Below are positions 35,457-44,801 of a DNA stretch of 64,000 bases, piece by piece. Below the pieces are notes generated by a model. It was not told where the DNA came from. It saw only the letters and a program-made list of their open reading frames with translations, and did no database searches. The position numbers and the translations under genes were made by a program. The DNA is from CAYSPS01 sp964432975. GTDB taxonomy: Bacteria; Babelota; Babeliae; Babelales; UBA12409. Numbering within the stretch: the stretch's first letter is position 1; every line of letters begins with the position of its first letter. The DNA lies in the NCBI GenBank assembly GCA_964432975.1, contig CAYSPS010000002.1, positions 1 to 64,000 of the forward strand, read 5' to 3'.

Positions 35457-36125
35457 TTATTTAAAAAGACTTTGCGCAAACTGAGCATCCAGTATGGATA
35501 ATTCACGAAAAAAATCATTCTTTAACTCATCAGTAGATGCAAAACACACAAGAACACTTTGCGCAACGGTAACCATAAATGTATGGTCTTCATAATGCAC
35601 ATGCATCAATGCAAGCAGCAATGTCTGATATAAACGTCCGCAATCAATTTTTGAAACAAACATGCTTACATCCGCAATTGCTTGGCGGATGCTATCGATC
35701 TTTTGCGCCACAACAAAAAGCTCAATTAATTGTTGAATGCCAACAAATGTACGTACCGGATGCCCTAACTCTTGGTATAACACAACTAATCGCGCCAAAA
35801 ACTCTGGCCGCTCCAAATACAACCGCGCAAGCCGTTCATAGATAGCAACCGCCTGTGCAATATTGCGTTCAGCACAATAAAGTTGCGCAGCCGCTTTATA
35901 GCTATCAATCGCAGCGGGATCATTGAAAAAAAATAATAAATCTGCCTCAAGATGTTGCGCATATGCTCTTTGATCAACCGTGTGCATAAGCAATTTGTAA
36001 ATGGTAAGCGCACGCTCCTTTTCGCCGCGATTAATAAATTCGGCAAGCTTGAACCACGCAACCTGACACTTCTCCCTTAATACCGGCTCCATCGTCTTTG
36101 GTTCCTTTGACAACAGGCTATCCAT
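35457..36125 (-). CDS. TPR-like helical protein
   Basis: A 222-residue cytosolic protein made of helix pairs. Residues 25-150 show TPR-like spacing: AWFKLAEFINRGEKERALTIYKLL, AAIDSYKAAAQLYCAERNIAQAVAIYERLARLYLE, then ARLVVLYQELG. No enzyme motif or signal peptide is present. It lies just upstream of the flavoprotein on the same strand, with about 120 bases between. Its role is presumably protein-protein contact (inference). Confidence 0.75.
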   Translation of the reverse strand: MDSLLSKEPKTMEPVLREKCQVAWFKLAEFINRGEKERALTIYKLLMHTVDQRAYAQHLEADLLFFFNDPAAIDSYKAAAQLYCAERNIAQAVAIYERLARLYLERPEFLARLVVLYQELGHPVRTFVGIQQLIELFVVAQKIDSIRQAIADVSMFVSKIDCGRLYQTLLLALMHVHYEDHTFMVTVAQSVLVCFASTDELKNDFFRELSILDAQFAQSLFK

Positions 36126-36226
36126 TTACATCAAAAAGGCTTCACGTTTTTGATGTACGCCTTAAGCGTCGTCAATTACCATAATACAACTATTACAAGA
36201 ATCAACGAAAAATGAAGACAAATAGA

Positions 36227-36301
36227 TGGTGCCGAGGGAGAGAATTGAACTCCCGACACGAAGCTCTTCAGGCTTCTGCTCTACCACTGAGCTACCTCGG
36301 C
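36227..36301 (-). tRNA. tRNA-Phe(GAA)
   Basis: On the minus strand the acceptor GCCGAGG pairs with CCTCGGC. The anticodon stem GAAGC/GCTTC encloses CTGAAGA (anticodon GAA), and the T-arm is GGGAG-TTCAATT-CTCTC. Discriminator A and CCA are encoded. Confidence 0.95.
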
Positions 36302-36364
36302 ACAAAGAATAGAAAAATATATCTTTAGACTAAAGACCAGCACAGTTTTGTCAACTGTAAATAC

Positions 36365-36415
36365 CAAGATCCCATATGCACGAAGAAACTTTTTAAATGT
36401 GCATATGGGATCTTG
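36365..36415. other. Long perfect inverted repeat
   Basis: CAAGATCCCATATGCAC (36365-36381) and its exact complement (36399-36415) enclose 17 bases. No strong T-run follows on either strand, so terminator function is uncertain. The rest of 36302-36539 is AT-rich with no gene seen. Confidence 0.6.
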
Positions 36416-36539
36416 TTTGTGGAGGTAAATATATAAAAAATCTTAATCAAATTAATTTAAAATGTTAATTTGATTATAATCTAATAATATATTATTATTT
36501 TCAATTTGTCAATATTATTTCAAACTTTTATCTTCTCTT

Positions 36540-36871
36540 TTATACCATAGCTCGCCAATTTGGCGCTAAAACCCCAAAAGAACATTTTATTCGACCACCA
36601 ATACATGAATGATGCGCCCTTCCACTCAAAAGACAAATATTACCTACACCAACCCAAACAATAAAGCACTCCAGGATTTTTTGGAGACTTTTTTGAGCCA
36701 CAAAATCTTGCTCATAACACATCCAAAAGCAGCTTCTGACCCGGTTATAAGCACACCAGCACAGACAGCCTTTTCATAACTTCCGGCCCAATCTGTTTTA
36801 TTCCTCGCTGCATCCATGGCTTGCATGGTAAAAACACTTAAAAAGCAGCAAAAATAAATTATTTTGAACAT
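36540..36871 (-). pseudogene. Small exported protein, frameshifted (tandem paralog)
   Basis: The N-terminal frame gives MFKIIYFCCFLSVFTMQAMDAARNKTDW with a signal peptide, and continues to about residue 50. After that, similarity to the intact paralog upstream continues in another frame (CYEQDFVAQKSLQ..., then HHSCIGGRIKCSFGVLAPNW) to 36540. Both paralogs share QAMD, RN.TDW.GS.E.A.C and HSCI.GRI. One frame change near 36722 breaks it. Function unknown. Confidence 0.65.
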
Positions 36872-36882
36872 AATTTTACAAA

Positions 36883-37263
36883 CTAATCTTTTTTCTTGTC
36901 ATTATTATCCATGTGCTGCGCTGCTAGTGCAGAAGCTCCTTGGCGTGTCGCCCAAAACCGACGTATTCTACCCCAAATGCATGAATGATCTGCTACTTGC
37001 AACTGGCGACATGCACAAAAACCACACAGAGTAAGCACCACTTGAGCATCCCCATAAAGAAACCGTGCCATACGGCTTGAGAAATGGGCAAAATCATATT
37101 GATAATTACCATAAAATAAAGCTCCGCCAGCTCCTGCTACACTCGCGCAACAGCATATAGCCTGTTCACAACTTCCGTTCCAATCTGTTTCATTTCTAAC
37201 TTCGTCCATCGCCTGAGCAACAAAAATGCTTAAAAGCCCTAAAAAAAATATTTTTTTAATCAT
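36883..37263 (-). CDS. Small exported cysteine-containing protein (intact paralog)
   Basis: A 126-residue protein with a GAGGAA site before ATG 37263. The signal peptide MIKKIFFLGLLSIFVAQA is followed by Met-Asp. The mature part has CEQAICCCASVAG and later CGFCACRQ and HSCIWGRI, about nine cysteines, and a Lys/Asp tail. Cysteine richness outside the cytoplasm suggests disulfides. It is the upstream copy of a tandem pair; the downstream copy is frameshifted. No known family. Confidence 0.7.
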   Translation of the reverse strand: MIKKIFFLGLLSIFVAQAMDEVRNETDWNGSCEQAICCCASVAGAGGALFYGNYQYDFAHFSSRMARFLYGDAQVVLTLCGFCACRQLQVADHSCIWGRIRRFWATRQGASALAAQHMDNNDKKKD

Positions 37264-37450
37264 AATTCCTCAAAAATTGATTTACGCTTGCAACAAAGCG
37301 TAACAAATTTAATGCGCAAGACAACAACTCATGCATAAGCATTTTTTACACAACTGATGCTGGTGAATTTTACAAAATTTTGTATCCTATGAGAGCAAGA
37401 TTTTGAGACAGACTATCAAATAGAGACCTTTCGTCCGGGAGTTTTCGTAC

Positions 37451-39946
37451 ATGCCAAAAAAGGTTATGCCCCTTGCAAGACACACACTGTGCCTATGCGC
37501 CGCACTTTTTTTTATGTTCAACGTATACGCGCAGCAGGCAACAACAACACAAGCAAATATATCAGCGCAACAACGCCTTAGTTCGCGCATCATCCACAAT
37601 ATTACTGTTGTCCGACACCACCCGAATCAATTTATTACAGACGAAGCAATCAAAAACGCAATAGGTTACATCGAAGGCACGCCATTTAACCCGGCAAAAA
37701 GCAACGCGGTCATTAAAAAACTTTTTCGCCTCGGCTTTTTTGAAAATATTAAAATAAAAGCAAAACTTGTTAACAATGACCAAATCGATCTTTTTATCAT
37801 TTTGGATGAGCTGCCACAAGTTGTTGATATTTTAATGAGCGGCAATAAAAGCCTAAGTGATGTTAAAATTGAAAACGAACTTAAATTGGGCGAGTTACGC
37901 GCCGTCGATCAACGTATTTTACAAGACATTGTGCGCAAACTGCGCAAATTGTATATCGAAAAAGATTTTCACTTTGTCGACATTCAAAGTGACTTACAAA
38001 TCGCTGATGGCAATAAAGCCACGATCATCATTACTATTCATGAAAATGTGAGGTCTCTTGTCAAACGCGTACGTTTTAAAGGTAACGATCACGTACGCAG
38101 CAAAGACCTTGCTAAAGCGATTTTTACGCGTGAAGACTGGTTGCTGAGTTTTGCAACAAAAGCCGGCAGCTATCAGCCTGACAAACTTGAAAAGGATAAA
38201 CGGTATCTTGAGAATTACTACAAAACACTCGGTTACATGAATGCACGCGTTACTGATGTGCAAATTGATCTTGATCCGCAAACAAAACATTATGCAATCA
38301 CCTTCGTTATCCATGAAGGCGATATGTATCTTGTTAAAGACGTACACTGTCAGGCAATTGAACACATCAGCGAACACGATTTCGTCAAACACCTGCCTAT
38401 AAAACCAGGAACGCCTTTTTCCATTAAAGATGTCATGGACAGCATGGATGTCCTCAAGAAAATTGTCGGTGAATTTGGCTATCTATTTGCCGACATTCAG
38501 CCATCAATTGTCCCTGATGAAACAAATAAAACAGTCGATGTTTCATTTGAAATAGAAACAGGAAGCAAAGTTTTCCTCAGCCGACTTACGATTAAGGGCA
38601 ATAAAAAAACTCGTGACCATATCATTCGTCGTAAGGTTCATATTCCTGAAGGCGCAATGATCACACAACAAGCACTTGACTTATCAAAACAACGCGTAGA
38701 AGCACTTTCATTTTGGGACAAAGAAAATGGGGTGCAATGGAAAATTAATCGTATTAACGATCAAAAAGCAGATCTTGATTTGATTGTTAAAGAAGCAAAG
38801 ACGGGCAAAATCATCGGACAAATTGGCTTTGGTGGCAATCAGATGAACATGCAGTCGGCTTCGCAAGGATTTAACTGGGGCGTTAATATTTACGACGTCA
38901 ACCTTTTTGGCCGCGGCATTCAATTCAATACATCGGCTAATTGGTCGCCTCAAGAATGGTCGGCTGTCGTTGATGTGACCGAACCCTATCTACTCGATCG
39001 CCCATTGGCGGTTGGTTATAATTTTCACGTAGACAAAGCGTATCGCTCAGAAGAACTCTATAATCTCAAAAATCTTACTGAACGATACATGGGATCATCG
39101 ATTCATGCAGGATATTTATGCTCACGCTGGTCTATCGACACCATCTTTCGCGGCATTGTCGGTTTTGAAGGAATTCACCTTAATCATCCACCAGAACTTG
39201 CGCCAGGAACCGAAAGTCAGCCCGGCGCGCTTACTTATTACAAAGTTGTTCGACAAACATTCAAAAGCGGTACGATGTGCTTTATTGGGTTGGAAGCCGG
39301 TCAAGATATACGCAACCATATCGTACACCCATCAGCAGGTTATCAATGGTCGTTTGCTTCGCGCATAGGGCTTCCGTCACTTAATTTTGGTTTTTGCAAA
39401 CTTGATTTTGATTACAGTTGGTACACATCTCTCATCGATGAGTACTCACTTATCCTGTGCTTCCATACACATTTGGGCTATATTCGCGCATTGCAGAATA
39501 AAACAATCCCGTTTAAAGAACTCTATAACATCGGCGGTCCAGCAACGGTACGCGGATTTGAATGGGGAGAAATTAGCCCCTCTGTTAACCTCAACCCATG
39601 GAGATTGCCAGATGAAATTTGCGGCCGAATGGCAGAACCAATTGGTGGACGCAAAGCCCTGGTTGTCAACGTAGAACTTACATTCCCAATTACACGCGAT
39701 CATACAAAAACCGGGGCACTCTTTTATGATGGCGGTTCTGGCTGGTGCCCGCAAAATCTCAATATTACGCCTACAGAACGAGCATGTTATCTACAAAATG
39801 CTTGTTTTGACTATCGACAAGCAATCGGTATCGGTTTTCGCATGACAGAACCACAACCAATTCGTATCGATTGGGGCTTTAAACTTGATCGCCGTCCTGG
39901 TGAAAGCGCATCAGAAGTACACTTCACGACATTTAGGGAGTTTTAA
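37451..39946 (+). CDS. bamA: Outer-membrane protein assembly factor BamA
   Basis: An 831-residue Omp85 protein that inserts beta-barrels into the outer membrane. A signal peptide ends near residue 27 (MFNVYAQ). Four or five POTRA domains cover about 45-455 (for example PFNPAKSNAVIKKLFRLGFF, YQPDKLEKDKRYLENYY). The barrel follows with GQIGFGG and ends in a C-terminal Phe (FREF). The conserved loop-6 motif VRGFEWG lies near residue 700. It faces away from the small exported paralogs. Its presence establishes a Gram-negative-type outer membrane. Confidence 0.93.
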   Translation: MPKKVMPLARHTLCLCAALFFMFNVYAQQATTTQANISAQQRLSSRIIHNITVVRHHPNQFITDEAIKNAIGYIEGTPFNPAKSNAVIKKLFRLGFFENIKIKAKLVNNDQIDLFIILDELPQVVDILMSGNKSLSDVKIENELKLGELRAVDQRILQDIVRKLRKLYIEKDFHFVDIQSDLQIADGNKATIIITIHENVRSLVKRVRFKGNDHVRSKDLAKAIFTREDWLLSFATKAGSYQPDKLEKDKRYLENYYKTLGYMNARVTDVQIDLDPQTKHYAITFVIHEGDMYLVKDVHCQAIEHISEHDFVKHLPIKPGTPFSIKDVMDSMDVLKKIVGEFGYLFADIQPSIVPDETNKTVDVSFEIETGSKVFLSRLTIKGNKKTRDHIIRRKVHIPEGAMITQQALDLSKQRVEALSFWDKENGVQWKINRINDQKADLDLIVKEAKTGKIIGQIGFGGNQMNMQSASQGFNWGVNIYDVNLFGRGIQFNTSANWSPQEWSAVVDVTEPYLLDRPLAVGYNFHVDKAYRSEELYNLKNLTERYMGSSIHAGYLCSRWSIDTIFRGIVGFEGIHLNHPPELAPGTESQPGALTYYKVVRQTFKSGTMCFIGLEAGQDIRNHIVHPSAGYQWSFASRIGLPSLNFGFCKLDFDYSWYTSLIDEYSLILCFHTHLGYIRALQNKTIPFKELYNIGGPATVRGFEWGEISPSVNLNPWRLPDEICGRMAEPIGGRKALVVNVELTFPITRDHTKTGALFYDGGSGWCPQNLNITPTERACYLQNACFDYRQAIGIGFRMTEPQPIRIDWGFKLDRRPGESASEVHFTTFREF

Positions 39947-40020
39947 GACAATCTCTTTTTTTCTTGTGCGCACTCGTTTAGGCTAACACCAGAAGCTAAG
40001 TTGAGTAGTGGGTGCACGAT

Positions 40021-40305
40021 ATGCGACATGCATATATTATTACTGGTATCATTTTGGGTCATCTAGTATTTGTTTTTGTCACGATTTATCAACAAACATG
40101 GGTCACGCAACTCATGTACGAACAACAGGCGCTTGAAGCGCAAAAAACAAAGCTTATGGCACAACAAGCGACCTCCGAACAAGAACTGTACAATCTCCGC
40201 AATACACGTGCAATCACACACTACGCAACGCACACACGTGCCCTGCAGCCAATCAGCTTACGGCATGTTTATCAGTTAGACGCGATAATGGATTTTACTA
40301 TATGA
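40021..40305 (+). CDS. FtsL-like bitopic division protein
   Basis: A 94-residue protein (ATG 40021; GTG 40012 would add three residues). One membrane helix (AYIITGIILGHLVFVFVTIY) is followed by a coiled-coil-like periplasmic stretch (MYEQQALEAQKTKLMAQQATSEQELYNLRNTRAITHYA). Size, topology and position immediately before a division-type PBP (4-base overlap with its start) match FtsL, which links FtsQ and FtsB to FtsW/FtsI. Sequence identity within FtsL is always low, so the name rests on context. Confidence 0.65.
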   Translation: MRHAYIITGIILGHLVFVFVTIYQQTWVTQLMYEQQALEAQKTKLMAQQATSEQELYNLRNTRAITHYATHTRALQPISLRHVYQLDAIMDFTI

Positions 40306-41954
40306 ATCGTGATAAAAAATTACGATCCACTATACTTTTTTTTGCTTTTTGCAGCATGTACGCAATTATCATGTGCAATCTTTTTTATCTCCAAATCATC
40401 CGTTCATCATTTTTACGCGAATTGGGCAAACAACAATATCATGTCTCCATTTTTAGCCATCCACCACGTGCATTGATTTATGATTGTAATCAAAAACCAA
40501 TTGCTATCAACACCGAATGCTTGGCTGCGTTCTTTTTGCCCAAACAATTAGATCATCCAGAAAAATTGCGCATATTTTTGCAAAAAAATTATCCGCGTAT
40601 ATTAGAGCGCTGGCAAAACAACAAAAATCGCCATTTTTTTTATATCAAGCGACGCGTATCACATCAAGAAATGCTGAGCATGCAACAAGAAGCTCCTGAT
40701 ATTAAATTCTTGGCAGAACCGTGCAGATTTTACCCGTGCCCTGCCATGAACACACTTGTTGGCATCACCGATATAGATAACCACGGCCTGTCGGGCATTG
40801 AATATTTGTGTGACACGCAACTGTGTGGCAAAGCATCTTTGTATACGCTTGAACGTGATGCACGCTCTGGGCATTTTTATTTTAATAAAACAATCGCGAC
40901 AAAAGGGCAGCCTGGTACGCCAGTGCACGTAACCATAGATAGTGACGTACAACGGCTTGCATATCATGAATTATTGTATTTCTTAGAAAAATTTAACGCC
41001 GCTGAAGGAGGCATTGTCATCCTTGATCCAACAACCGGTAATTTAATCTCATGTGTTTGCGTGCCAGATTTTGATGCAAACAACTTGCATGATATTAACC
41101 AAGAACACACAAAAAATTTACCATTTACCCAAGCTTATGAAATCGGCTCAATTATTAAAGTTTTTGCCGGCATGGCCGCGCTTGAAGAAGGACTGGTCAC
41201 ACCTGAGGAGCTTATTGACTGTGAAAACAAAACAACGACATCTATTGCTGGTATGAGCGTTAATACCGTTTCAGCACTTGGCATTGTACCATTTTCAGAA
41301 GTTATTCAAAAAACAAATAATATTGGTATTGCCAAAGTAGCCATGCGCGTGGGCACTAAACTGTATGATCACTACCAACGCTTGGGCTTTACGCGCAAAA
41401 CTGCCATCGGGTTTCCTGGCGAACAGGCAGGATTTATCACCCCACCCACACAATGGTCAAAACGCTCAATTATTTCACTATCATTTGGTTATGAAATACA
41501 AACAACGATGGTACAGCTTGCACAAGCCTTTGGATTATTGGCAAATAATGGTATTCCCGTCACACTCCATTTGTTAAAAAACGACAAAAATCTCGCTCCT
41601 CAAAAACCAATTTACTGTGCACAAACAATCACACAAATGCGTGAAATTCTTACCAAAACTGTTGAAGCTGGCACGGCACATCGTGCACATATCAGNNNNN
41701 NNNNNAGCGGTTATCATGTCATGGGAAAAACAGGAACCGCTAACATTGCTGAACATGGACACTACAATATTCAAAAAAATATTTTCACTTTTTGTGGAAT
41801 TGTAGAAAAAGAGCAGTACAAGCGTGTTATTGTCGTGTATATCAAAGAGGTTGCGGCACCACGCAAACAACTCTATGCTTCAATGGTTGCTGCACCACTT
41901 TTTGAACGCGTTGCCGAAAATATTCTCATTCACGATAACGTAATTAGCCATTAA
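40302..41954 (+). CDS. Division-type class B penicillin-binding protein (FtsI/PBP3-like)
   Basis: About 550 residues, with a 10-N gap at 41696-41705. A short cytoplasmic tail and one membrane helix (ILFFAFCSMYAIIMCNLFYLQII) are followed by a pedestal domain and a transpeptidase domain. The catalytic motif SxxK is SIIK in YEIGSIIK, the second motif is TNN in QKTNNIG (usually SxN), and KTG is in HVMGKTGTA. It crosslinks septal peptidoglycan with FtsW. Position after an FtsL-like gene supports FtsI over PBP2. The gap lies about 10 residues before KTG, in a variable stretch. Confidence 0.88.
   Translation: MNRDKKLRSTILFFAFCSMYAIIMCNLFYLQIIRSSFLRELGKQQYHVSIFSHPPRALIYDCNQKPIAINTECLAAFFLPKQLDHPEKLRIFLQKNYPRILERWQNNKNRHFFYIKRRVSHQEMLSMQQEAPDIKFLAEPCRFYPCPAMNTLVGITDIDNHGLSGIEYLCDTQLCGKASLYTLERDARSGHFYFNKTIATKGQPGTPVHVTIDSDVQRLAYHELLYFLEKFNAAEGGIVILDPTTGNLISCVCVPDFDANNLHDINQEHTKNLPFTQAYEIGSIIKVFAGMAALEEGLVTPEELIDCENKTTTSIAGMSVNTVSALGIVPFSEVIQKTNNIGIAKVAMRVGTKLYDHYQRLGFTRKTAIGFPGEQAGFITPPTQWSKRSIISLSFGYEIQTTMVQLAQAFGLLANNGIPVTLHLLKNDKNLAPQKPIYCAQTITQMREILTKTVEAGTAHRAHIXXXXSGYHVMGKTGTANIAEHGHYNIQKNIFTFCGIVEKEQYKRVIVVYIKEVAAPRKQLYASMVAAPLFERVAENILIHDNVISH
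41696..41705. other. Assembly gap (10 N) inside the PBP gene
   Basis: Ten N. The same frame continues on both sides, so the number of bases missing is probably compatible with 10 modulo 3. Confidence 0.95.
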
Positions 41955-42382
41955 TTTTCATCGCGTTTATCTTGTACACTACCAGATTTTTCGCGAACTT
42001 TTTCCACTAAATCTTTTACTTTTTCCGGGGTTGGTTGGTACAAATCTACAATATTTCCCCCTGGATCTTTGATACTTGCCATAACGCCATGAACTGCCTC
42101 AAAAGGTTCACGTACAAACGTGACACCACATGCTTTAAGGTCCTCATAGCATGCCCGCACATCAACAACTTCCAAAATGATCCCGGTGTGACGATCCGGC
42201 AATTGTTGGTCGGTTGGGCACAAACCTAATTTAACACCGCCTACGTTGAGTTCCGCCCATTTTCCTTTTAAGTGAAATGTTAACGGAAATCCCATTTTTT
42301 GATAAAATTCAACTGCCTGCTCAACATCAGATTCCATAAGAATGAGCATCCCAATTTTCATACCATGAATCTTGTGCGTCAT
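41951..42382 (-). CDS. VOC-family (glyoxalase/bleomycin-resistance fold) protein
   Basis: A 143-residue protein from ATG 42382 with a GAAGGA site. A single vicinal-oxygen-chelate unit: MKIGMLILMESDVEQAVEFYQKMGFPLTF, WAELNVGGVKLGL, GIILEVVDV and IKDPGGNIVDLYQ. Such proteins bind a metal and act as dioxygenases, lyases or binding proteins; the substrate cannot be told. The C-terminal 25 residues are charged and helical. It overlaps the PBP gene tail to tail by 4 bases. The reading beyond its start crosses the 42406-42415 gap and is not used. Confidence 0.85.
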   Translation of the reverse strand: MTHKIHGMKIGMLILMESDVEQAVEFYQKMGFPLTFHLKGKWAELNVGGVKLGLCPTDQQLPDRHTGIILEVVDVRACYEDLKACGVTFVREPFEAVHGVMASIKDPGGNIVDLYQPTPEKVKDLVEKVREKSGSVQDKRDEN

Positions 42383-42405
42383 GCAAAATCCTTCGTTTAG
42401 TAAAG

Positions 42406-42415
42406 NNNNNNNNNN
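42406..42415. other. Assembly gap (10 N)
   Basis: Ten N just upstream of the VOC gene start, in its promoter region. Confidence 0.95.
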
Positions 42416-42547
42416 GCTTAACATGCTCAATAATTTTAACCTATCGATTTTTTGAAAAAAAATGGAAAAGAAGCTAAGCTAACAGCGATTATTGATCAAC
42501 AGATTCTGCTCACATATGTTTCACACACCTGTTTTGGGATATGATGC

Positions 42548-44137
42548 ATGATACGAAAAAATACTCGAGGTATGTTTATTTTTTGCTGCTTAGCAACTGC
42601 AACCATCTGTAAAGCAGATGAATCAGAAATTAATATTTTTGATGACCCGACGCTTGAGAGAAAAATCGCAAGCGCACCATCAAGCGCAACACCATCAGAA
42701 TGCCTCAATTTTCTCTATGAATTACATATCAACCGCATTTTGGCATGTAATGCATACAACTACACTTACCCACTACCGCAACGCCAGATATTCACATACC
42801 CGGCACTCATGCAATATACGCCGGAAAATTCACTTTTCGGACTTAACTTTTTTTATCAACAAACAACCAATATTATTCCCTTATGCGCAGGAATAGCGGG
42901 TTACATTGGGCTATTTAATGGCGACTTTTTGCATATACTTAATGAAATAGATATCATACGTGAAACATGCAACGTAAATGCACCAGATATTATAAACATG
43001 CTGCAAAATGGACGCATTGAACAACGACGTGCGGGGTTCCTTTTCGATGTATTTAAGCGTGTCAAAAGGTTTTGTTTCGGCATTGAGTTGCCGTTGTACG
43101 TGGTGGCAAGAAATTACAACTTGCCGCTCGAAGATCAACACGAAATCAAATCTGCTATTGCTTTAATATGTGGTAACAATAGTGCACCGGTAAATGATTC
43201 TGCATATTATCGCTACGTTGTCGATTCACGACTTGGTATCGGTGACACGCGATTAACACTTGCAACATTTTTGGCAGATAAAGACCGTTACAACATGATT
43301 TTTGGTGCAAAACTCGTTATACCGACAGCAACAGTTTTTACCACCAGGCTTATCGGACAAAATTTTGCAAAACTTGTTGATGCACAATATTTGGATTTAC
43401 AACAGTTGTGCAGTGAAATTCAAGAAGAGTGTGGCCAACAAAAAGCACAGGTTGTTGCAACCGCCTATGCGCCCAAAGCTCTTTACCAGGCAAACGCGAT
43501 TCTACTCAACACAGATCTAGGCGAATCACACCGCTGGCATGCAGATATTTTTTTTGAACCAAATTTACGACTTAATGATCAAATACATCTTGCAACAAGT
43601 ATACGTGTTGGTTGGACATTTCCTAAAACCGTTGTGCGCTATGTGCTTGATTGTGTAAATTCCGCAGATTTTGCCGATGATCTTTTTAATCCCGCGCTCT
43701 TTCCTCCTGATCAGAAAGAACAAATTTCAACTCAGCGACTTGAATTCTTGAGTGCACGCTTACAAGACTTTACTTTTCCGCCTGCATATGCGGTTAAGCT
43801 TGGTACACAACTTGATGCACAAATCAGTATTGGACCATGGATTAATTTCAATGACAATTGGAACATGTACATAGGGTACGATTACTGGCACAAACGTGCA
43901 GAATCATACTACAACTCGTACGCCTGCCAAACACGATTATTTCAAGCGTTCGGACACGCTTTTGACCGTGCATTGATTCCAGTAATTACAGAAAATCGTC
44001 TTACTTTCAAAGGATCATACAAAAAATTTAAAGACTCACACAACGTGATATGCGATTTTGGTGCTGATTTTCCGTTGGTATGCCACGGCATCGGCTCAAC
44101 ATACACCGGATTTCTTAAAGTAACATGGGAGTTTTAA
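42548..44137 (+). CDS. Exported outer-membrane beta-barrel-like protein
   Basis: A 529-residue protein with a signal peptide (MFIFCCLATATICKA, cut before DESE). The C-terminal half alternates polar and hydrophobic residues in strand-length stretches (RWHADIFFEPNLRLND, HLATSIRVGWTF, WNMYIGYDYWHKRAESYY), and the chain ends in TWEF, an aromatic C-terminus typical of BamA substrates. Seven or more cysteines are present, unusual for a barrel. It is followed at 3 bases by the next gene. The function is unknown. The protein at 59488-60750 has the same general design. Confidence 0.72.
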   Translation: MIRKNTRGMFIFCCLATATICKADESEINIFDDPTLERKIASAPSSATPSECLNFLYELHINRILACNAYNYTYPLPQRQIFTYPALMQYTPENSLFGLNFFYQQTTNIIPLCAGIAGYIGLFNGDFLHILNEIDIIRETCNVNAPDIINMLQNGRIEQRRAGFLFDVFKRVKRFCFGIELPLYVVARNYNLPLEDQHEIKSAIALICGNNSAPVNDSAYYRYVVDSRLGIGDTRLTLATFLADKDRYNMIFGAKLVIPTATVFTTRLIGQNFAKLVDAQYLDLQQLCSEIQEECGQQKAQVVATAYAPKALYQANAILLNTDLGESHRWHADIFFEPNLRLNDQIHLATSIRVGWTFPKTVVRYVLDCVNSADFADDLFNPALFPPDQKEQISTQRLEFLSARLQDFTFPPAYAVKLGTQLDAQISIGPWINFNDNWNMYIGYDYWHKRAESYYNSYACQTRLFQAFGHAFDRALIPVITENRLTFKGSYKKFKDSHNVICDFGADFPLVCHGIGSTYTGFLKVTWEF

Positions 44138-44139
44138 GT

Positions 44140-44799
44140 ATGAAGAATCAAAAAACACTAGGTCGACTTTTTATAGTTTGTTTGCTCAGCAATTACAGTT
44201 GCATGATTAATGCTGATTCAAAAATACGCCTTGAATCAAGCTTTGTGCGCGTTCTTGATGGTTGGCCAATTGACGGACGCACGTTATTTGATTGCGCATT
44301 TCTTATTAAAAAAATGCGCGAAATAAATTATGGCAAAGTCGTCAAACGACAACCGATAGACCGTGAAGGATTATATATATTTCGTGGTAAAAAATACGGC
44401 ATCGCCGAACTTGCCAAATTAGAAAAGGAACTTGCGCAAGATCAAAAAGCGCAACAAGAACTACAGGCCATTTTGCACACCGTCAAAAATGAATTTAGCG
44501 TTTTAACAATGCCATTTGTAGATAAAATTAAAAATCATAAAACCCCTATACTCAAACTGATGCTTGAATCGTGCACCAAACGCGAAGTCCCAAATAGTTT
44601 CATGCTCAATTGGGCAGATACGCCAGGTGGTAAAGAAGCGGAATCCTTTGAACGACAAATGACAACACTGACGCAATTATCTCAATTTTTACACGAGCTG
44701 TGCAATTTTATGGAAGACCTCTTTTATAGCTGTCCAAAAGCACAAAAACAATTTTACGAAATACTCAAAAAAAATCGCGGCGAACGCGTTCTTGAATAA
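44140..44799 (+). CDS. Exported helical hypothetical protein
   Basis: A 219-residue protein from ATG 44140, placed by a GGGAG site at 44128-44132 within the end of the upstream gene. A leader with cysteine (RLFIVCLLSNYSCMINA) is cut before DSK. The mature part is helical and charged (AELAKLEKELAQDQKAQQELQAIL), ending LKKNRGERVLE. It is co-transcribed with the outer-membrane-like gene before it (2-base gap) and is followed 2 bases later by recD2. It might be a periplasmic partner of the upstream barrel-like protein (inference). Confidence 0.72.
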   Translation: MKNQKTLGRLFIVCLLSNYSCMINADSKIRLESSFVRVLDGWPIDGRTLFDCAFLIKKMREINYGKVVKRQPIDREGLYIFRGKKYGIAELAKLEKELAQDQKAQQELQAILHTVKNEFSVLTMPFVDKIKNHKTPILKLMLESCTKREVPNSFMLNWADTPGGKEAESFERQMTTLTQLSQFLHELCNFMEDLFYSCPKAQKQFYEILKKNRGERVLE

Positions 44800-44801
44800 T
44801 C

